Assembly: GCA_964451365.1 (NCBI GenBank)
Contig: CAYVIB010000036.1
Location: forward strand, 1-51,220
Reading direction: 5' to 3'
DNA length: 51,220 nt
DNA from: CAYVIB01 sp964451365
GTDB lineage: Bacteria > Pseudomonadota > Gammaproteobacteria > Pseudomonadales > Cellvibrionaceae
Positions 28,873 through 37,944 of this stretch are shown piece after piece (positions within the stretch are counted from its first letter, which is position 1; each line of letters begins with the position of its first letter). Both the position numbers and the translations under genes were made by a program. Below the pieces are notes generated by a model. The model did not search any database, was not told the origin of the DNA, and worked only from the letters and a program-made list of their open reading frames with translations.

Positions 28873-30012
28873 ATGAGAATTCTTGTTACCGACCGCATCC
28901 CCTACAACCTGTCTGGATCAGCCCGGAAGTTTACCGACGAGGGCTATCTGATTGCGCCCGCGCATGTTGCCAGAACCGGCATTCAGCAATATCTCGCAAG
29001 CGAATTGGGGCTTACCGATCGGGCGCCGAATTCGATTGTGAATGTGTACCGTCCGCCTGAAGAGGTGTTTTCCACGGCCAGCCTGGCCAGTTACCAGCAC
29101 AAAGAACTGACTGATGACCATCCCCCGGAGATGGTGAGCGCGGAAACCTACAAGGAATATTCCGTCGGGCAGGTTGTTTCAGCTGGTGTGCAGGACGGTG
29201 ACCACGTCAAGATTGATTTGATCGCCAAGGACAGTAACGCGATCAAACAAATCACCGCCGGCAAGGCGCAGCTCTCTGCTGGTTATTACGCTGATTACGA
29301 TCAGGTATCGGGCAAAACAGAAGACGGTACCGAATACGAATTCATCCAGCGCAACATCGTGATCAATCATGTTGCGCTGGTGGATATAGCTCGCGCCGGC
29401 CACGGTGCAAAAATCTTTGATCACGACAAAGGAGGCAAAAAAATGCCTGTCAAAATTTCTCTCGACAACGGCCGGCACGTGGAGGTTGACGATGCTGTCG
29501 CTCCGCTGGTGGAGGATTCCATCTCCCGGCTGACAAAACAAGTTGCTGATGCCAATGCGGCATTGGCGGCAAAAGATGCCGAACTGGAAAAGGAAAAAGC
29601 CAGGGCTGACCAAGCTGAAGAGTCTTTGGAAAAGGAGAAGGAAAAGACTTCTGATTCGGCGATTGAAAGCAGAGTCAATGACCGGCTGGCAGTAATCGAT
29701 GTTGCTCGAAAGCTGGTTAAAGACATTGATTGCACCGGCAAATCGGTCGATGCCATCAAACGCGAAGTCGTTACCGCTCTTCACCCGAACCGTGATTTCA
29801 AAGATCGCGACATGACGTACATCAATGCGGTGTTCGACATGGACAAGGAAGAAAAAGAAAAAACCGAGGATGAAGACGAGAAAGAGAAAAAGGAAGCCAA
29901 CGACTCGCACATGAACCTCGCCAATGATTTAGCTGGCGGTAAAACAAAAACCATCGACGCCCGCGCAGTGCTTCGTCAGCGCACGTCCGATGCTTGGAAA
30001 AGGGGAGCTTAA
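28873..30012 (+). CDS. Prohead protease and scaffold (DUF2213 family)
   Basis: A 379-residue fusion. Residues 1-190 are the DUF2213 protease-like part (LTDRAPNSIVNVYRPPEEVF, SLASYQHKELTDDHPPEMVS, YSVGQVVSAGV, LSAGYYADYD, IVINHVALVDIARAGHGAKI). Residues 210-270 form a coiled coil (LTKQVADANAALAAKDAELEKEKARADQAEESLEKEKEK), and the rest is charged scaffold (KEEKEKTEDEDEKEKKE). Scaffold assembles the capsid shell and the protease then removes it. An internal ATG with AGGAGG at about 29443 could yield a separate scaffold, as in other protease-scaffold genes. Confidence 0.88.
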   Translation: MRILVTDRIPYNLSGSARKFTDEGYLIAPAHVARTGIQQYLASELGLTDRAPNSIVNVYRPPEEVFSTASLASYQHKELTDDHPPEMVSAETYKEYSVGQVVSAGVQDGDHVKIDLIAKDSNAIKQITAGKAQLSAGYYADYDQVSGKTEDGTEYEFIQRNIVINHVALVDIARAGHGAKIFDHDKGGKKMPVKISLDNGRHVEVDDAVAPLVEDSISRLTKQVADANAALAAKDAELEKEKARADQAEESLEKEKEKTSDSAIESRVNDRLAVIDVARKLVKDIDCTGKSVDAIKREVVTALHPNRDFKDRDMTYINAVFDMDKEEKEKTEDEDEKEKKEANDSHMNLANDLAGGKTKTIDARAVLRQRTSDAWKRGA

Positions 30013-30014
30013 TC

Positions 30015-30503
30015 ATGCCGCCCGTACAAACCAGTTATTCCAACGCGCACGCCCCTGCGTATGAGGGCATGAAAGCCTCGGTTTCCGAGGTGTACAACAC
30101 CCGCAGCTATTTTGCCGAGGGTGGAAACATTGTCGCCGGCCGCGCAGTTGTTGCCGGTACCGACGGTGAAAAGCAATGCACGTTGCCCGCCACCGATAGC
30201 GTCGATGCGGATTTTGTGGGTGTCACGCTGTACGAATTGAACCGCGTACACGACAACGACATTCCTCAAAACCAGGACCGCCCGCTGACCGTTGTTACAA
30301 AAGGCCCGCTATACCTAGTGGCTCAAAACGGCGCTTCGGTTAACGATCCGGTTTATGTCGTTATCAATAGCGCAGGTGGTGACACCGTCGGCGGATTCCG
30401 TAGCACAGCAGACAGCACCAATACAGTGTTGTTAACCGGTGCAAAATTTATCAGTGCAGCGACTGCCGGCGGTTTGGCAAAAGTTGCGCTCAACCGGGCA
30501 TAA
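30015..30503 (+). CDS. Structural cement protein (Gp24/DUF2190-like)
   Basis: A 162-residue protein, nearly all beta (GNIVAGRAVVAGTDGEKQCTLP, DADFVGVTLYELNR, PLTVVTKGPLYLVAQNGASVNDPVYVVIN). This is the pattern of cement or decoration proteins lying beside DUF2184 capsid genes. It stabilises the head surface. Start chosen after GGGGAGC. Confidence 0.85.
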   Translation: MPPVQTSYSNAHAPAYEGMKASVSEVYNTRSYFAEGGNIVAGRAVVAGTDGEKQCTLPATDSVDADFVGVTLYELNRVHDNDIPQNQDRPLTVVTKGPLYLVAQNGASVNDPVYVVINSAGGDTVGGFRSTADSTNTVLLTGAKFISAATAGGLAKVALNRA

Positions 30504-30514
30504 AGGGGGAGATC

Positions 30515-31558
30515 ATGACCACACTTGCCGTACTAGATGCTAAAAACGAAATCGTCGTTGATCGCTCGCCTTACCACGTCATTGCAATGGATGGTTATGA
30601 CGCCGCGATGGCAGCGATTCCCTTCAAGCGCAAAAGCAAGGACAACTTCACCATCGATGATGGTATTGCGTTTTACATTTCCCAACTGGCCGGCCTTGAT
30701 CCGAAGATTTACGAAACGAAGTATCGTCACATCGTTTATCAGGATCTGGTTCCGGTAGATACCACTGGCCCGGCGTACCTCGATCAGTTTGATTACATTT
30801 CCTATGACGCAGTGACCATGGGTAAATTCATTGGCGCCAATGCCAAGGATATGCCCAACGTTGCGATCAAAGCGAAAAAGGACATCATCAAGGTCGAAGA
30901 GGGCGGCATTGGTTATGGCTACTCGCTGCAAGAGCTTGAAAAAGCGCAGGCGATGAACATGCCGCTCGATGCCCACGGCGCCAAAGCGTGCGACCGTGGC
31001 TTTCAGGAGCATGCGCAACGAGTCGCCTTTTTCGGTGATGAAGAGCTGGGCGTAACCGGCTTGCTCAACAACGCGAACATTGGTGTTGATCAAACTTCCG
31101 ATGTTTTCTCCGCCCTAACGCAACTGGAGCGCTTCGACGAACTGAACGGCTTGCTCATTCAGGTTTGGGAGGATTCAGCGCAAGTGCATTACGTTAACCG
31201 CCTGGTGTTGCCAACGGCTTTCGCAGTGTACTGGACCGCGCCGATGAGCGCAGAGCGACCGGAAATTACCTTGGGTAAATACTTCGCCGAAAACAACTGG
31301 TGTAAGACTCAGGGTATCGATGTGCAGGTTCGATTCCTCGCGGAAATGAACACCGCAGGCGCCGGCAGCACTACCCGTCGCATCATGGCCTACGAAGTCA
31401 CCGATGAAAACCTGGTGATGAAAATGCCGCGCATGCTGGAGTTCTTGCCGCCGCAGCCTGACGGTCTGCGCATTGAGGTTCCCGGCCGTTACAAATTCGG
31501 CGGGGTTGAATTCCGTTACCCTGGCTCCGCCGCTTACCGCGACGAAGACGCACTCTAA
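30515..31558 (+). CDS. Major capsid protein (DUF2184 family)
   Basis: A 347-residue capsid protein matching DUF2184: FYISQLAGLDPKIYETKYRHIVYQDLVPVDTTGPAYLDQFDYISYD, then GYGYSLQELEKAQAMNMPLDAHGAKACDRGFQEHAQRVAFFGDEELGVTGLLNN, and near the end KMPRMLEFLPPQPDGLRIEVPGRYKFGGVEFRYPGSAAY. The fold is HK97-like. Position after protease-scaffold and cement confirms. Confidence 0.93.
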   Translation: MTTLAVLDAKNEIVVDRSPYHVIAMDGYDAAMAAIPFKRKSKDNFTIDDGIAFYISQLAGLDPKIYETKYRHIVYQDLVPVDTTGPAYLDQFDYISYDAVTMGKFIGANAKDMPNVAIKAKKDIIKVEEGGIGYGYSLQELEKAQAMNMPLDAHGAKACDRGFQEHAQRVAFFGDEELGVTGLLNNANIGVDQTSDVFSALTQLERFDELNGLLIQVWEDSAQVHYVNRLVLPTAFAVYWTAPMSAERPEITLGKYFAENNWCKTQGIDVQVRFLAEMNTAGAGSTTRRIMAYEVTDENLVMKMPRMLEFLPPQPDGLRIEVPGRYKFGGVEFRYPGSAAYRDEDAL

Positions 31559-31568
31559 GGAGACGAAA

Positions 31569-31829
31569 ATGCCAGCACTTAAAAACTTAGCAGCACGTCG
31601 CATTGACCTTCGTGGGAAAGGCGAAAAGAAATATCGCTTGATGCCAGCCGGACCCGCAGTTGAGGTTCCTGATGAAATCGCGAAGCGCGCTTTTGTGCGC
31701 AACCTGATTGAATCCGGGGATATCGAAGTAGTCGGCGCTGGTGGCGAAGGCAAAAAAGCTAAAAAGCAATCCGGCGATCCGGGCAATGGCGCGCAAGGCG
31801 GCGCTGGTGGCGAAGGCAGGGACGCTTAA
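31569..31829 (+). CDS. Small head-region protein
   Basis: An 86-residue protein with AAGGAGACG before its ATG. N-terminal KYRLMPAGPAVEVPDEIAKRAFVRNLIESGDIEVV looks like a short beta-hairpin plus helix; the tail is Gly/Lys-rich and disordered (GGEGKKAKKQSGDPGNGAQGGAGGEG). Similar small proteins follow capsid genes in related phages. Role unknown. Confidence 0.7.
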   Translation: MPALKNLAARRIDLRGKGEKKYRLMPAGPAVEVPDEIAKRAFVRNLIESGDIEVVGAGGEGKKAKKQSGDPGNGAQGGAGGEGRDA

Positions 31830-31834
31830 CCGCC

Positions 31835-32263
31835 ATGCTGGAAATCACCCAAGCGATTGTTGATGCGTTCCGCACCGATTTTGAAGGCTTTGCCGATACC
31901 ACGGCATGGCCCAACGAACGGCTCGCCCGCGCGCTACAACGTGCGGATGCGGAAACGCTCAGCAGTCGCTGGGGTGCCTACTCCGATTTATCGATCAAAC
32001 AACGCGGCATGTTTAATTTCGCCGCACACGATTTAACGATTCGCAAAATGAATTCCACTGTGACCAGTCTTGGCGGTGCGCCGTCCTCAATGGCACAGGT
32101 TCAAGCAAAATCGGTAGGTGATGAATCCGTTACCTACGCGATTAATTCCCAAGGCGTAAAGTCCGAAGACGACGCTCTGAAAGCAACAGCCTACGGGCAA
32201 GAATTTATTCGACTGCGGCGGCGAGTTGGCCGCGGTGGATCCAGTAGCAACGCGGTGGCGTAA
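31835..32263 (+). CDS. Head-tail connector (DUF4054 family)
   Basis: A 142-residue DUF4054 adaptor: FRTDFEGFADTTAWPNERLARALQRADAETLSSRWG, then GMFNFAAHDLTIRKM and DDALKATAYGQEFIRLRRRVGRGG. Proteins of this family form the ring under the portal. It overlaps the next gene by one base. Confidence 0.85.
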   Translation: MLEITQAIVDAFRTDFEGFADTTAWPNERLARALQRADAETLSSRWGAYSDLSIKQRGMFNFAAHDLTIRKMNSTVTSLGGAPSSMAQVQAKSVGDESVTYAINSQGVKSEDDALKATAYGQEFIRLRRRVGRGGSSSNAVA

Positions 32264-32871
32264 TGAAAGCATCCGTTCAGGTTATCAATGCCGACAAAGC
32301 CAAGCGCAGTGTTAGCGAGTTGGGCAAGCGACTGGCGGGCAATGACAAAGTTTTGGTTGGTGTGCAGAAGGGCGCGGGCGATAGCGACGAAGGCACGCCA
32401 CTGGCCGTTATTGCTGCGGCCAACCATTTTGGGGCGACTATCAACCACCCCGGCGGCACTGCCTATGGCTACAAAACAAAGAGAGATGCCGAAAACGGGA
32501 AGTTGAAGTTTTTAAAATCCGGTGAGGGTTTTATGGAGCTTGGCAAAACCGGCCCGCACACAATCAATATTCCCGCTCGCCGATTCCTGGATATCGCTGT
32601 TCAGAACAACGATAAAAAATACTCAAAGATCGCCGCGAACCTGATTCCGCAAGTGTTGGAAGGCAAGATGGATATGGATGAGGTCTTGGATAAGATTGGC
32701 AATACCGCAGCCGCGGATGTTCAGTCTTACATGCGAAAACTGCGCGAACCTCCAAATGCGCCAAGCACTGTGCGACAGAAAAAGTCAAATAATCCGCTGA
32801 TTGATAAAGGCACGTTGCGGCAGTCCATCCGTCACGAAATAGCGCGCGAGCCGGTCGAGGAGGGGCTGTAA
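32263..32871 (+). CDS. Tail completion/virion morphogenesis protein
   Basis: A 202-residue protein resembling Mu gp30/HK97 gp10-like completion proteins: VLVGVQKGAG...VIAAANHFGATINHPGGTAYGY, THTINIPARRFLDIAV (here PHTINIPARRFL), and the C-terminal TVRQKKSNNPLIDKGTLRQSIRHEI with its invariant PLIDxGxLRxSI. It lies between connector genes and joins head to tail. Confidence 0.82.
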   Translation: MKASVQVINADKAKRSVSELGKRLAGNDKVLVGVQKGAGDSDEGTPLAVIAAANHFGATINHPGGTAYGYKTKRDAENGKLKFLKSGEGFMELGKTGPHTINIPARRFLDIAVQNNDKKYSKIAANLIPQVLEGKMDMDEVLDKIGNTAAADVQSYMRKLREPPNAPSTVRQKKSNNPLIDKGTLRQSIRHEIAREPVEEGL

Positions 32872-33221
32872 TGTCTCTCGATATGTTCGGCATGGTGGAC
32901 CAGGCATTCGGTACCGGTGTTGTCACGATCACACCCGTCTCCGGCGAGTACGTCGATGGTGAATATGTCGCTGATTCGAGTGTGCAATCAACGCAACACC
33001 GTGCAGTGAAGCAGGTTGCCAGCTCCGAAGAAATGCGCGCACTACCTCAAGGCGGCGAACGCTACACCGATGTTGCCCGGTTTTTTATCAATGATGGATC
33101 CACGCACAACGTGGGTTCCGTTCTGGTAGATCAGCACGGAAACACGTACCGGATTTTCGACGCAGACAACCGCCCGGAGCGCAACTATTGCAAGCTGCTG
33201 GGGGCGAGTCGTGACAGTTGA
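32871..33221 (+). CDS. Head-tail joining protein, hypothetical
   Basis: A 116-residue beta-rich protein (GTGVVTITPVSGEYVDGEYVADSSVQSTQHRAVKQVA, YTDVARFFINDGSTHNVGSVLVDQHGNTYRIFDADNRPERNYCKLLG). Its position between completion protein and terminator fits a neck protein. It overlaps both neighbours. Confidence 0.7.
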   Translation: MSLDMFGMVDQAFGTGVVTITPVSGEYVDGEYVADSSVQSTQHRAVKQVASSEEMRALPQGGERYTDVARFFINDGSTHNVGSVLVDQHGNTYRIFDADNRPERNYCKLLGASRDS

Positions 33222-33720
33222 TGTCGGGCAATTCCGCCGCTCCGTTTCCCAGCTGGTGGGGATTGCCAGCGGCATAGAGAACAAGAAAATTCAGTTCGTC
33301 AAAGGCGGTCAACTGCCTGAGATTTCCGGCACATACAGCACGATCAAACTGGTGAATACCATCACGCTCGGCATGCCAAGCCCGGTGCACGACAGCACAC
33401 AGGTGGAAAACATTCTGGATGAAAAAATCCAGGTCGCCACGGAGTTTCAGTTGAGTGTGAATTTTTACCGGGACGGTGCAAACCAACATGCTGAAAACAT
33501 GCGAGCCGCACCGTTTCGATGGGAAGTGCAAAAGCATCTGTACCAAAACAAACTCGGCTGGGTGCGCTTTGGACCGATCAGGGATTTAACGGATTTCTTT
33601 TCCGGCTGGCATGAGGAACGCGCACAAGCGGACCTGGTGTTGTGGGTAGACAGTCTCGATGTCAACCAAGTGCGCCAAGCCATTGATGTCGATATCACGA
33701 TTAACGAACCAATTGAATAA
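33211..33720 (+). CDS. Neck terminator-like protein
   Basis: A 169-residue protein with a GTG start preceded by GGGGCGAG. The region VENILDEKIQVATEFQLSVNFYRDGANQHAENMRAAPFRWEVQKHLYQNKLGWVRFGPIRDLTDFFSGWHEERAQADLVLWVD follows the LIC_12616-type neck/tail terminator pattern found just before DUF3383 sheath genes. It should cap the tail tube. Confidence 0.75.
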   Translation: MTVDVGQFRRSVSQLVGIASGIENKKIQFVKGGQLPEISGTYSTIKLVNTITLGMPSPVHDSTQVENILDEKIQVATEFQLSVNFYRDGANQHAENMRAAPFRWEVQKHLYQNKLGWVRFGPIRDLTDFFSGWHEERAQADLVLWVDSLDVNQVRQAIDVDITINEPIE

Positions 33721-33731
33721 GGGGCACTATC

Positions 33732-34871
33732 ATGGCCTACGATGTAAATAACATTATCAGCGTTATCGCCCGGGTCTCCGGTTCCGGCCTGGGTGTTTCC
33801 AATTTCGGGGCGGCACTGTTGCTGGTGAGCGATGCGGATTTGAAAGTCGATGCGCTCCCCTGGACCGTAAACACACACAAGGAATTCACCGAAGCGGATG
33901 ATCTGCTCGATTACTTCGAGGATACCGACGAGGCGTATCTGGCCGCGCAAATGTGGTTCTCTGTCACTCCGAAGCCGTTAACGTTGAAGTGTTTCCTTTA
34001 CGATTCCGCCAATGACACGGTTGTTGAGTCGCTGGCAAAAGCCGAGGACGCCACATGGTTCTTCTGGTTCGACGTTACTGCCAACTTGCGAGCCGCCACC
34101 GCCGACTACACCGCCATTCAAACCTGGGCGGGTGCCAACAGCAAAATGTTTGCAGCCACCGAGACCGCGGCCAATGTACTGGATTCGGGCGTTACCAATG
34201 ACAAGGTATCGACAATGGTTGGCGCGGGTGTGCGTTACTCATTTTGCGAGCACCACCCGACAAACGAATATGCCGGTTTGCAAACTGCTGCCCTGTACGC
34301 CCGGGTGAATTACTCAGGGGAAAACACGGCGATCACTTCCTTTGGTAAGCGCAAGCCGGGCCTGGAAGCGCTGGACCTGAAAAACTCCGAGTACGCCACG
34401 CTCAAAACGAAAGGCGCGGTGTTTTACGCCAAGGTCGAGGCGGGTGAATCCATCGACAACGGCCGGGTGATAAACCCGTTTAGCTGCTCATCATTCGGTG
34501 AGACCATCGACGATGTGGTCGACACCGAGGCATTTGTTAATGCCATGGCGGTGGCGAAATACAACTACCTGATGAATGCCACCACCAAACGGCCGCAAAC
34601 AGTTCGGGGCCAAGCCGGTGCCATCGATGCCGTTGCGCAAATCTGCGAACAGTTTTATCGAAACGGATTCCTGGGTGCGCGTGAGTACGTGGATCAGGAA
34701 ACCGGTGAAACCAAGCTCGCGCCGCATGGTTATGTGATCCTCACCAAACCGGAAGACATTTACAACCTGTCCGATGCGGACCGGGCGGCGCACAAACTCT
34801 ATCCGATATCTGTACGGGCATTTAAAGCCGGTGCGGCCTTCGAAATCTCCACCACCATCGACGTTGAATAA
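33732..34871 (+). CDS. Contractile tail sheath protein (DUF3383 family)
   Basis: A 379-residue DUF3383 sheath: VIARVSGSGLGVSNFGAALLLV, HKEFTEADDLLDYFEDTDEAYLAAQMWFS, RKPGLEALDLKNSEYATLKTKGAVFYAKV and the C-terminal PHGYVILTKPEDIYNLSDADRAAHKLYPISVRAFKAGAAFEISTTIDV. It makes this phage a myovirus. Shorter than T4 gp18 (659 residues), as usual for this simple sheath group. Confidence 0.93.
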   Translation: MAYDVNNIISVIARVSGSGLGVSNFGAALLLVSDADLKVDALPWTVNTHKEFTEADDLLDYFEDTDEAYLAAQMWFSVTPKPLTLKCFLYDSANDTVVESLAKAEDATWFFWFDVTANLRAATADYTAIQTWAGANSKMFAATETAANVLDSGVTNDKVSTMVGAGVRYSFCEHHPTNEYAGLQTAALYARVNYSGENTAITSFGKRKPGLEALDLKNSEYATLKTKGAVFYAKVEAGESIDNGRVINPFSCSSFGETIDDVVDTEAFVNAMAVAKYNYLMNATTKRPQTVRGQAGAIDAVAQICEQFYRNGFLGAREYVDQETGETKLAPHGYVILTKPEDIYNLSDADRAAHKLYPISVRAFKAGAAFEISTTIDVE

Positions 34872-34885
34872 GGGGGAATTACTCC

Positions 34886-35296
34886 ATGGCACTTCGCAAT
34901 TACAACGCAGTTGACGGCCTCCTGCTTATCAACGGCACCAACATTACCGACTGGGGCGAAACTCAGCCGGCCATGACCATCGAGGATATCAACCCTCGGT
35001 CGGTGCTTAAAAACGGCCTGGGTGGTGGCGCGGCAAAGCTGAAACCCGTCACCAAGAAAAAGCGGTTGACCGTTAACCTCCTGCCCGGCAGTGATCAGGC
35101 TCGGTTTCTGGTGGCACTGGACAACGCAGATGCAACCATCCAGGCATCGTTCACGCAGGTTGGCAGCGCCGAGGCTGAGGTTCTGATCGATGGCACCATC
35201 ATGCAACGCGGCCCGCGCGGGCGTATCGCCGAACAATCCGGAAGCCTTTCCGACGAGCAATTCATTATCGAGTTCCGCGACAGCACGGAGACCTAA
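34886..35296 (+). CDS. Tail tube protein (DUF3277-like)
   Basis: A 136-residue protein (LRNYNAVDGLLLINGTNITDWGETQPAMTIEDINPRSVLKNGLGGGAAKLKPVTKKKRLTVNLLPGSDQARFLVALDN) with the beta-sandwich look of tube proteins. It directly follows the sheath gene, as the tube gene does in contractile phages. Confidence 0.85.
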   Translation: MALRNYNAVDGLLLINGTNITDWGETQPAMTIEDINPRSVLKNGLGGGAAKLKPVTKKKRLTVNLLPGSDQARFLVALDNADATIQASFTQVGSAEAEVLIDGTIMQRGPRGRIAEQSGSLSDEQFIIEFRDSTET

Positions 35297-35301
35297 TTGC
35301 C

Positions 35302-35730
35302 ATGCAAGAGAATTTGATCAAAAAGGAAGAGGTCGGCGGCGTGAACTACGTAGTGCAAGCCGTGGATGCCCAAACGCAATACAAAATTGTGCAGAAGCTG
35401 GCGCGCTACGGTATTGGCCACCTGATCGCCGGCATTGCCAAAGCGGGGCAGGACAAAACGGCAGTGAAGAAAGCCTACCTCACAGCCATTGTGGCCATCG
35501 TGCAAAGCATGCCTGAAAACGATCAGGATTTTTGTTTGCAATCGGCGTTGAAGAAAACAGCGGTCGAGGGCAACACCACGCCGGTTAGTATTTCGAATTT
35601 CACCGGCCGTATCGCCGAATACATTCTGCTGGGCTGTAAAGCCATTGGAGTGCAGCTCGGGGATTTTACCTGCTTCCTGAACCTGATCCCATCATCTACA
35701 GCCGAGGCTCAGGAAGAAAAACCCGAGTAA
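35302..35730 (+). CDS. Tail assembly chaperone, upstream part
   Basis: A 142-residue helical protein between tube and tape-measure genes, the standard place of the chaperone pair: NLIKKEEVGGVNYVVQAVDAQTQYKIVQKLARYGIGHLIAG, AVKKAYLTAIVAIVQSMPENDQDFCLQSALKKT. It should coat the tape measure during assembly. Its last codons (GAA GAA AAA CCC GAG TAA) contain a run of A that could allow a -1 shift into the next frame. Confidence 0.8.
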   Translation: MQENLIKKEEVGGVNYVVQAVDAQTQYKIVQKLARYGIGHLIAGIAKAGQDKTAVKKAYLTAIVAIVQSMPENDQDFCLQSALKKTAVEGNTTPVSISNFTGRIAEYILLGCKAIGVQLGDFTCFLNLIPSSTAEAQEEKPE

Positions 35731-35756
35731 ACAACCCGGCTGTGGAGTGGTTCTTT

Positions 35757-35921
35757 ATGCGGCCGTGCACAGGGATTGCGAACGTATGCCCACCCCTGTG
35801 CACACTGGCCGAAACGCGGGACGGAACCTACACGCTGGCGGACATTCAGCGATTTCACTACGCCATGGATGAAATGATTTATTACAAGCTTGAGAGTCGC
35901 GCGAATAATGAAAGTAATTGA
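35757..35921 (+). CDS. Second tail chaperone product (DUF6889-like), possibly made by -1 frameshift
   Basis: A 54-residue frame (MRPCTGIANVCPPLCTLAETRDGTYTLADIQRFHYAMDEMIYYKLES). It lies in the -1 frame relative to the chaperone gene and is open upstream past 35700 without a stop, so a -1 shift at the AAAAACCC run (35717-35724) would give a fusion running ...NNPAVEWFFMRP. An independent start is also possible, since GGAG lies 9 bp before the ATG. It overlaps the tape-measure start by 14 bp. The WFF-MRP-LADI pattern is that of the T part of chaperone pairs in similar phages. Confidence 0.7.
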   Translation: MRPCTGIANVCPPLCTLAETRDGTYTLADIQRFHYAMDEMIYYKLESRANNESN

Positions 35922-37281
35922 TCAGTTTCTAATTGCCCTCGGGTTCAAAGTTGACGATGAGTCAGTAAAAGAATCCGAAGAAGCGATCGACAATATTCGC
36001 ACCGATGCGCTGGCGATGGGTGCGGCCCTGTCTGGTGCTTTCGTCAAAGCCGGCCTCACCGCAAAGCGCACGGCCGGTGAAGTTACCGATGTTTACAACA
36101 CCTCCAAACTTCTTGGCAGTGTCGGCGTGTCTCAACTTGACGCCTATCGTCATGCGTTTCAGCAAGCCGGCGGTGCCGCCTCTGATGCCGAATCTACGCT
36201 ATCCGGTTTTGAAGATCTTCTTGCTAAAGCGACGTTAGGCGATGGGCCATTCGAAGAACTGGAAAAGGCGGGAATCCCTGCAAGCCTTCTGACCGACACT
36301 CGCACCTCCATCGAACTGTTCGACAAACTTGCGAAGATTTTCCCGCGCCTTACTGACGAACAAAAGAAACTCGCCTCCGGTGCTCTCGGGTTGAATCGCG
36401 GCGCGGATTTGCTACTCCGACAGGGGCCAGACCAGATACAGGCATGGATGGATGAGGCCGATAGGATGGGAGTTATAACTGATACCCAGTCCGAAAACAT
36501 GCAAGAGATGATAAGGATGATAAACAAAGCGGAGCGCGCCTGGGATGACCTAATGCGAAAGTTCACGGAGAAAGCCGCGCCGGGTATTGCTGAATCCATA
36601 GACGATCTTGCTGAATCTCTTAACAAGCTAGACGGATTGGCTGAGCGATTGGGGCAACTATACGGAGACAACTTTGATTTCCTTGCTCCTGCTGCTGGCG
36701 CCGCAGCGGGAGCGTCAGGTCTCGGTGTTGCCGGAAAAGCTGCGCAGAAAATGGGATTTACAAAACTGGGAGGAAAGCTCGCTACAGGGGCGAGATTCTT
36801 GGGAACCAAAGTTGCCGGCCCTTTAGCTGCGGCAAGTTTTTTTAATGTCGATGAAGATATTGCCGCGCTCACGGGACGGGACCCAAACGATTATGAAAGT
36901 GTTGCATGGATGTTTCGAGACTTGCGTGACTGGAACCTTCTTCCGGAATCGACAATGGATCACTGGATTTTTAAATCGCCGATGCAAAACTTGGATGATT
37001 ATGTTCGAGAGCATTTTGGCGGGCTGGATCTGCCATTTTCGAGCCCGTCAATGCCTATTATGAGTCTGCCGCCAGCACCCTCACCGGTCGATATTGATCG
37101 GGATTCTTTGGTACCGATGACAAATACCAGCACGCAATCCACCTACCAGGACAACCGCCAGTATCAGTTCACAATCGATGGCTCCGGCGACCCGGAGCGC
37201 ACGGCCGACGTTATCCTGGAACGCATCAACCAGGCCGACGAAATGGCCCGCCGGCAGCTGCAAACGGCAAGAGCGGGATGA
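35908..37281 (+). CDS. Tail tape-measure protein
   Basis: A 457-residue protein: N-terminal MKVIDQFLIALGFKVDDESVKESEEAIDNIRT as in tape measures, then long helices, a Gly/Ala hydrophobic region (FLAPAAGAAAGASGLGVAGKAAQ, about 258-280; LATGARFLGTKVAGPLAAAS) likely to insert in membrane, and a C-terminal QFTIDGSGDPERTADVILERINQADEMARRQLQ. It is short; with the usual rule of roughly 1.5 angstrom per residue the tail would be near 70 nm. A longer frame begins 18 bp upstream. Confidence 0.88.
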   Translation: MKVIDQFLIALGFKVDDESVKESEEAIDNIRTDALAMGAALSGAFVKAGLTAKRTAGEVTDVYNTSKLLGSVGVSQLDAYRHAFQQAGGAASDAESTLSGFEDLLAKATLGDGPFEELEKAGIPASLLTDTRTSIELFDKLAKIFPRLTDEQKKLASGALGLNRGADLLLRQGPDQIQAWMDEADRMGVITDTQSENMQEMIRMINKAERAWDDLMRKFTEKAAPGIAESIDDLAESLNKLDGLAERLGQLYGDNFDFLAPAAGAAAGASGLGVAGKAAQKMGFTKLGGKLATGARFLGTKVAGPLAAASFFNVDEDIAALTGRDPNDYESVAWMFRDLRDWNLLPESTMDHWIFKSPMQNLDDYVREHFGGLDLPFSSPSMPIMSLPPAPSPVDIDRDSLVPMTNTSTQSTYQDNRQYQFTIDGSGDPERTADVILERINQADEMARRQLQTARAG

Positions 37282-37284
37282 TGG

Positions 37285-37944
37285 ATGATTTCAATATTTC
37301 CGAAAAAACCACTTGAATTTTCCAGGCTGAGCGGTGACTTGCAGGACGCCGCGTATCATTTTGATGCGATTGTAAAAATTCATGCCGAACAGACAACATC
37401 CCGCACACGATACCCAGTTGAATTCGGTGTAGAGATGTCGGACCACGCCTACCATGAACCGACAAAAATTACCGTGTATGGATACACCGGAAGCAAAGAG
37501 CTCCGCATCTCGCTAACCTCTGTAAACCAGCTCGCCGAATTTGGGGCCTCGGCAATTGTCGGTAGGATCGACAACGCTATTTTGTCAGCAGCTGCCGGCG
37601 CGGCGGCTGGAATTGTGAAAGCAAATTCCTCGTTCCTTGCTGGCAGTCAAAATACCCGTGGCGTTGCCACGCTCGATTTTTTAACCGCAATTAACCAACG
37701 GTTTGAAACATTCGATGTTGTTACCGGCCTTATGGGCTTTAAAAGCATGATGATAGACAAGCTCACCACGGTCACCACACCCGAGAATGAAACGGGATTG
37801 GAATTTATTCTGGAAATGAGCCAGCAATTCGTTGTCGGCGAAGAAAGCGATATTGAGTTTCTTGGCGACGATCCAACCGATATAGACCCTGCGCGACTAC
37901 AGTCCGCACCGCTACTCGATCAAGGGAGGATTGCTTTTGCTTAA
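37285..37944 (+). CDS. Dit-like distal tail protein
   Basis: A 219-residue protein with the Dit-like N-terminal pattern: HAEQTTSRTRYPVEFGVEMSDHAYHEPTKITVYGYTG, followed by a helical linker and a C-terminal beta part (RFETFDVVTGLMGFKSMMIDKLTTVTTPENETGLEFILEMSQQF). It follows the tape measure and should form the hub ring where the baseplate attaches. Confidence 0.82.
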   Translation: MISIFPKKPLEFSRLSGDLQDAAYHFDAIVKIHAEQTTSRTRYPVEFGVEMSDHAYHEPTKITVYGYTGSKELRISLTSVNQLAEFGASAIVGRIDNAILSAAAGAAAGIVKANSSFLAGSQNTRGVATLDFLTAINQRFETFDVVTGLMGFKSMMIDKLTTVTTPENETGLEFILEMSQQFVVGEESDIEFLGDDPTDIDPARLQSAPLLDQGRIAFA

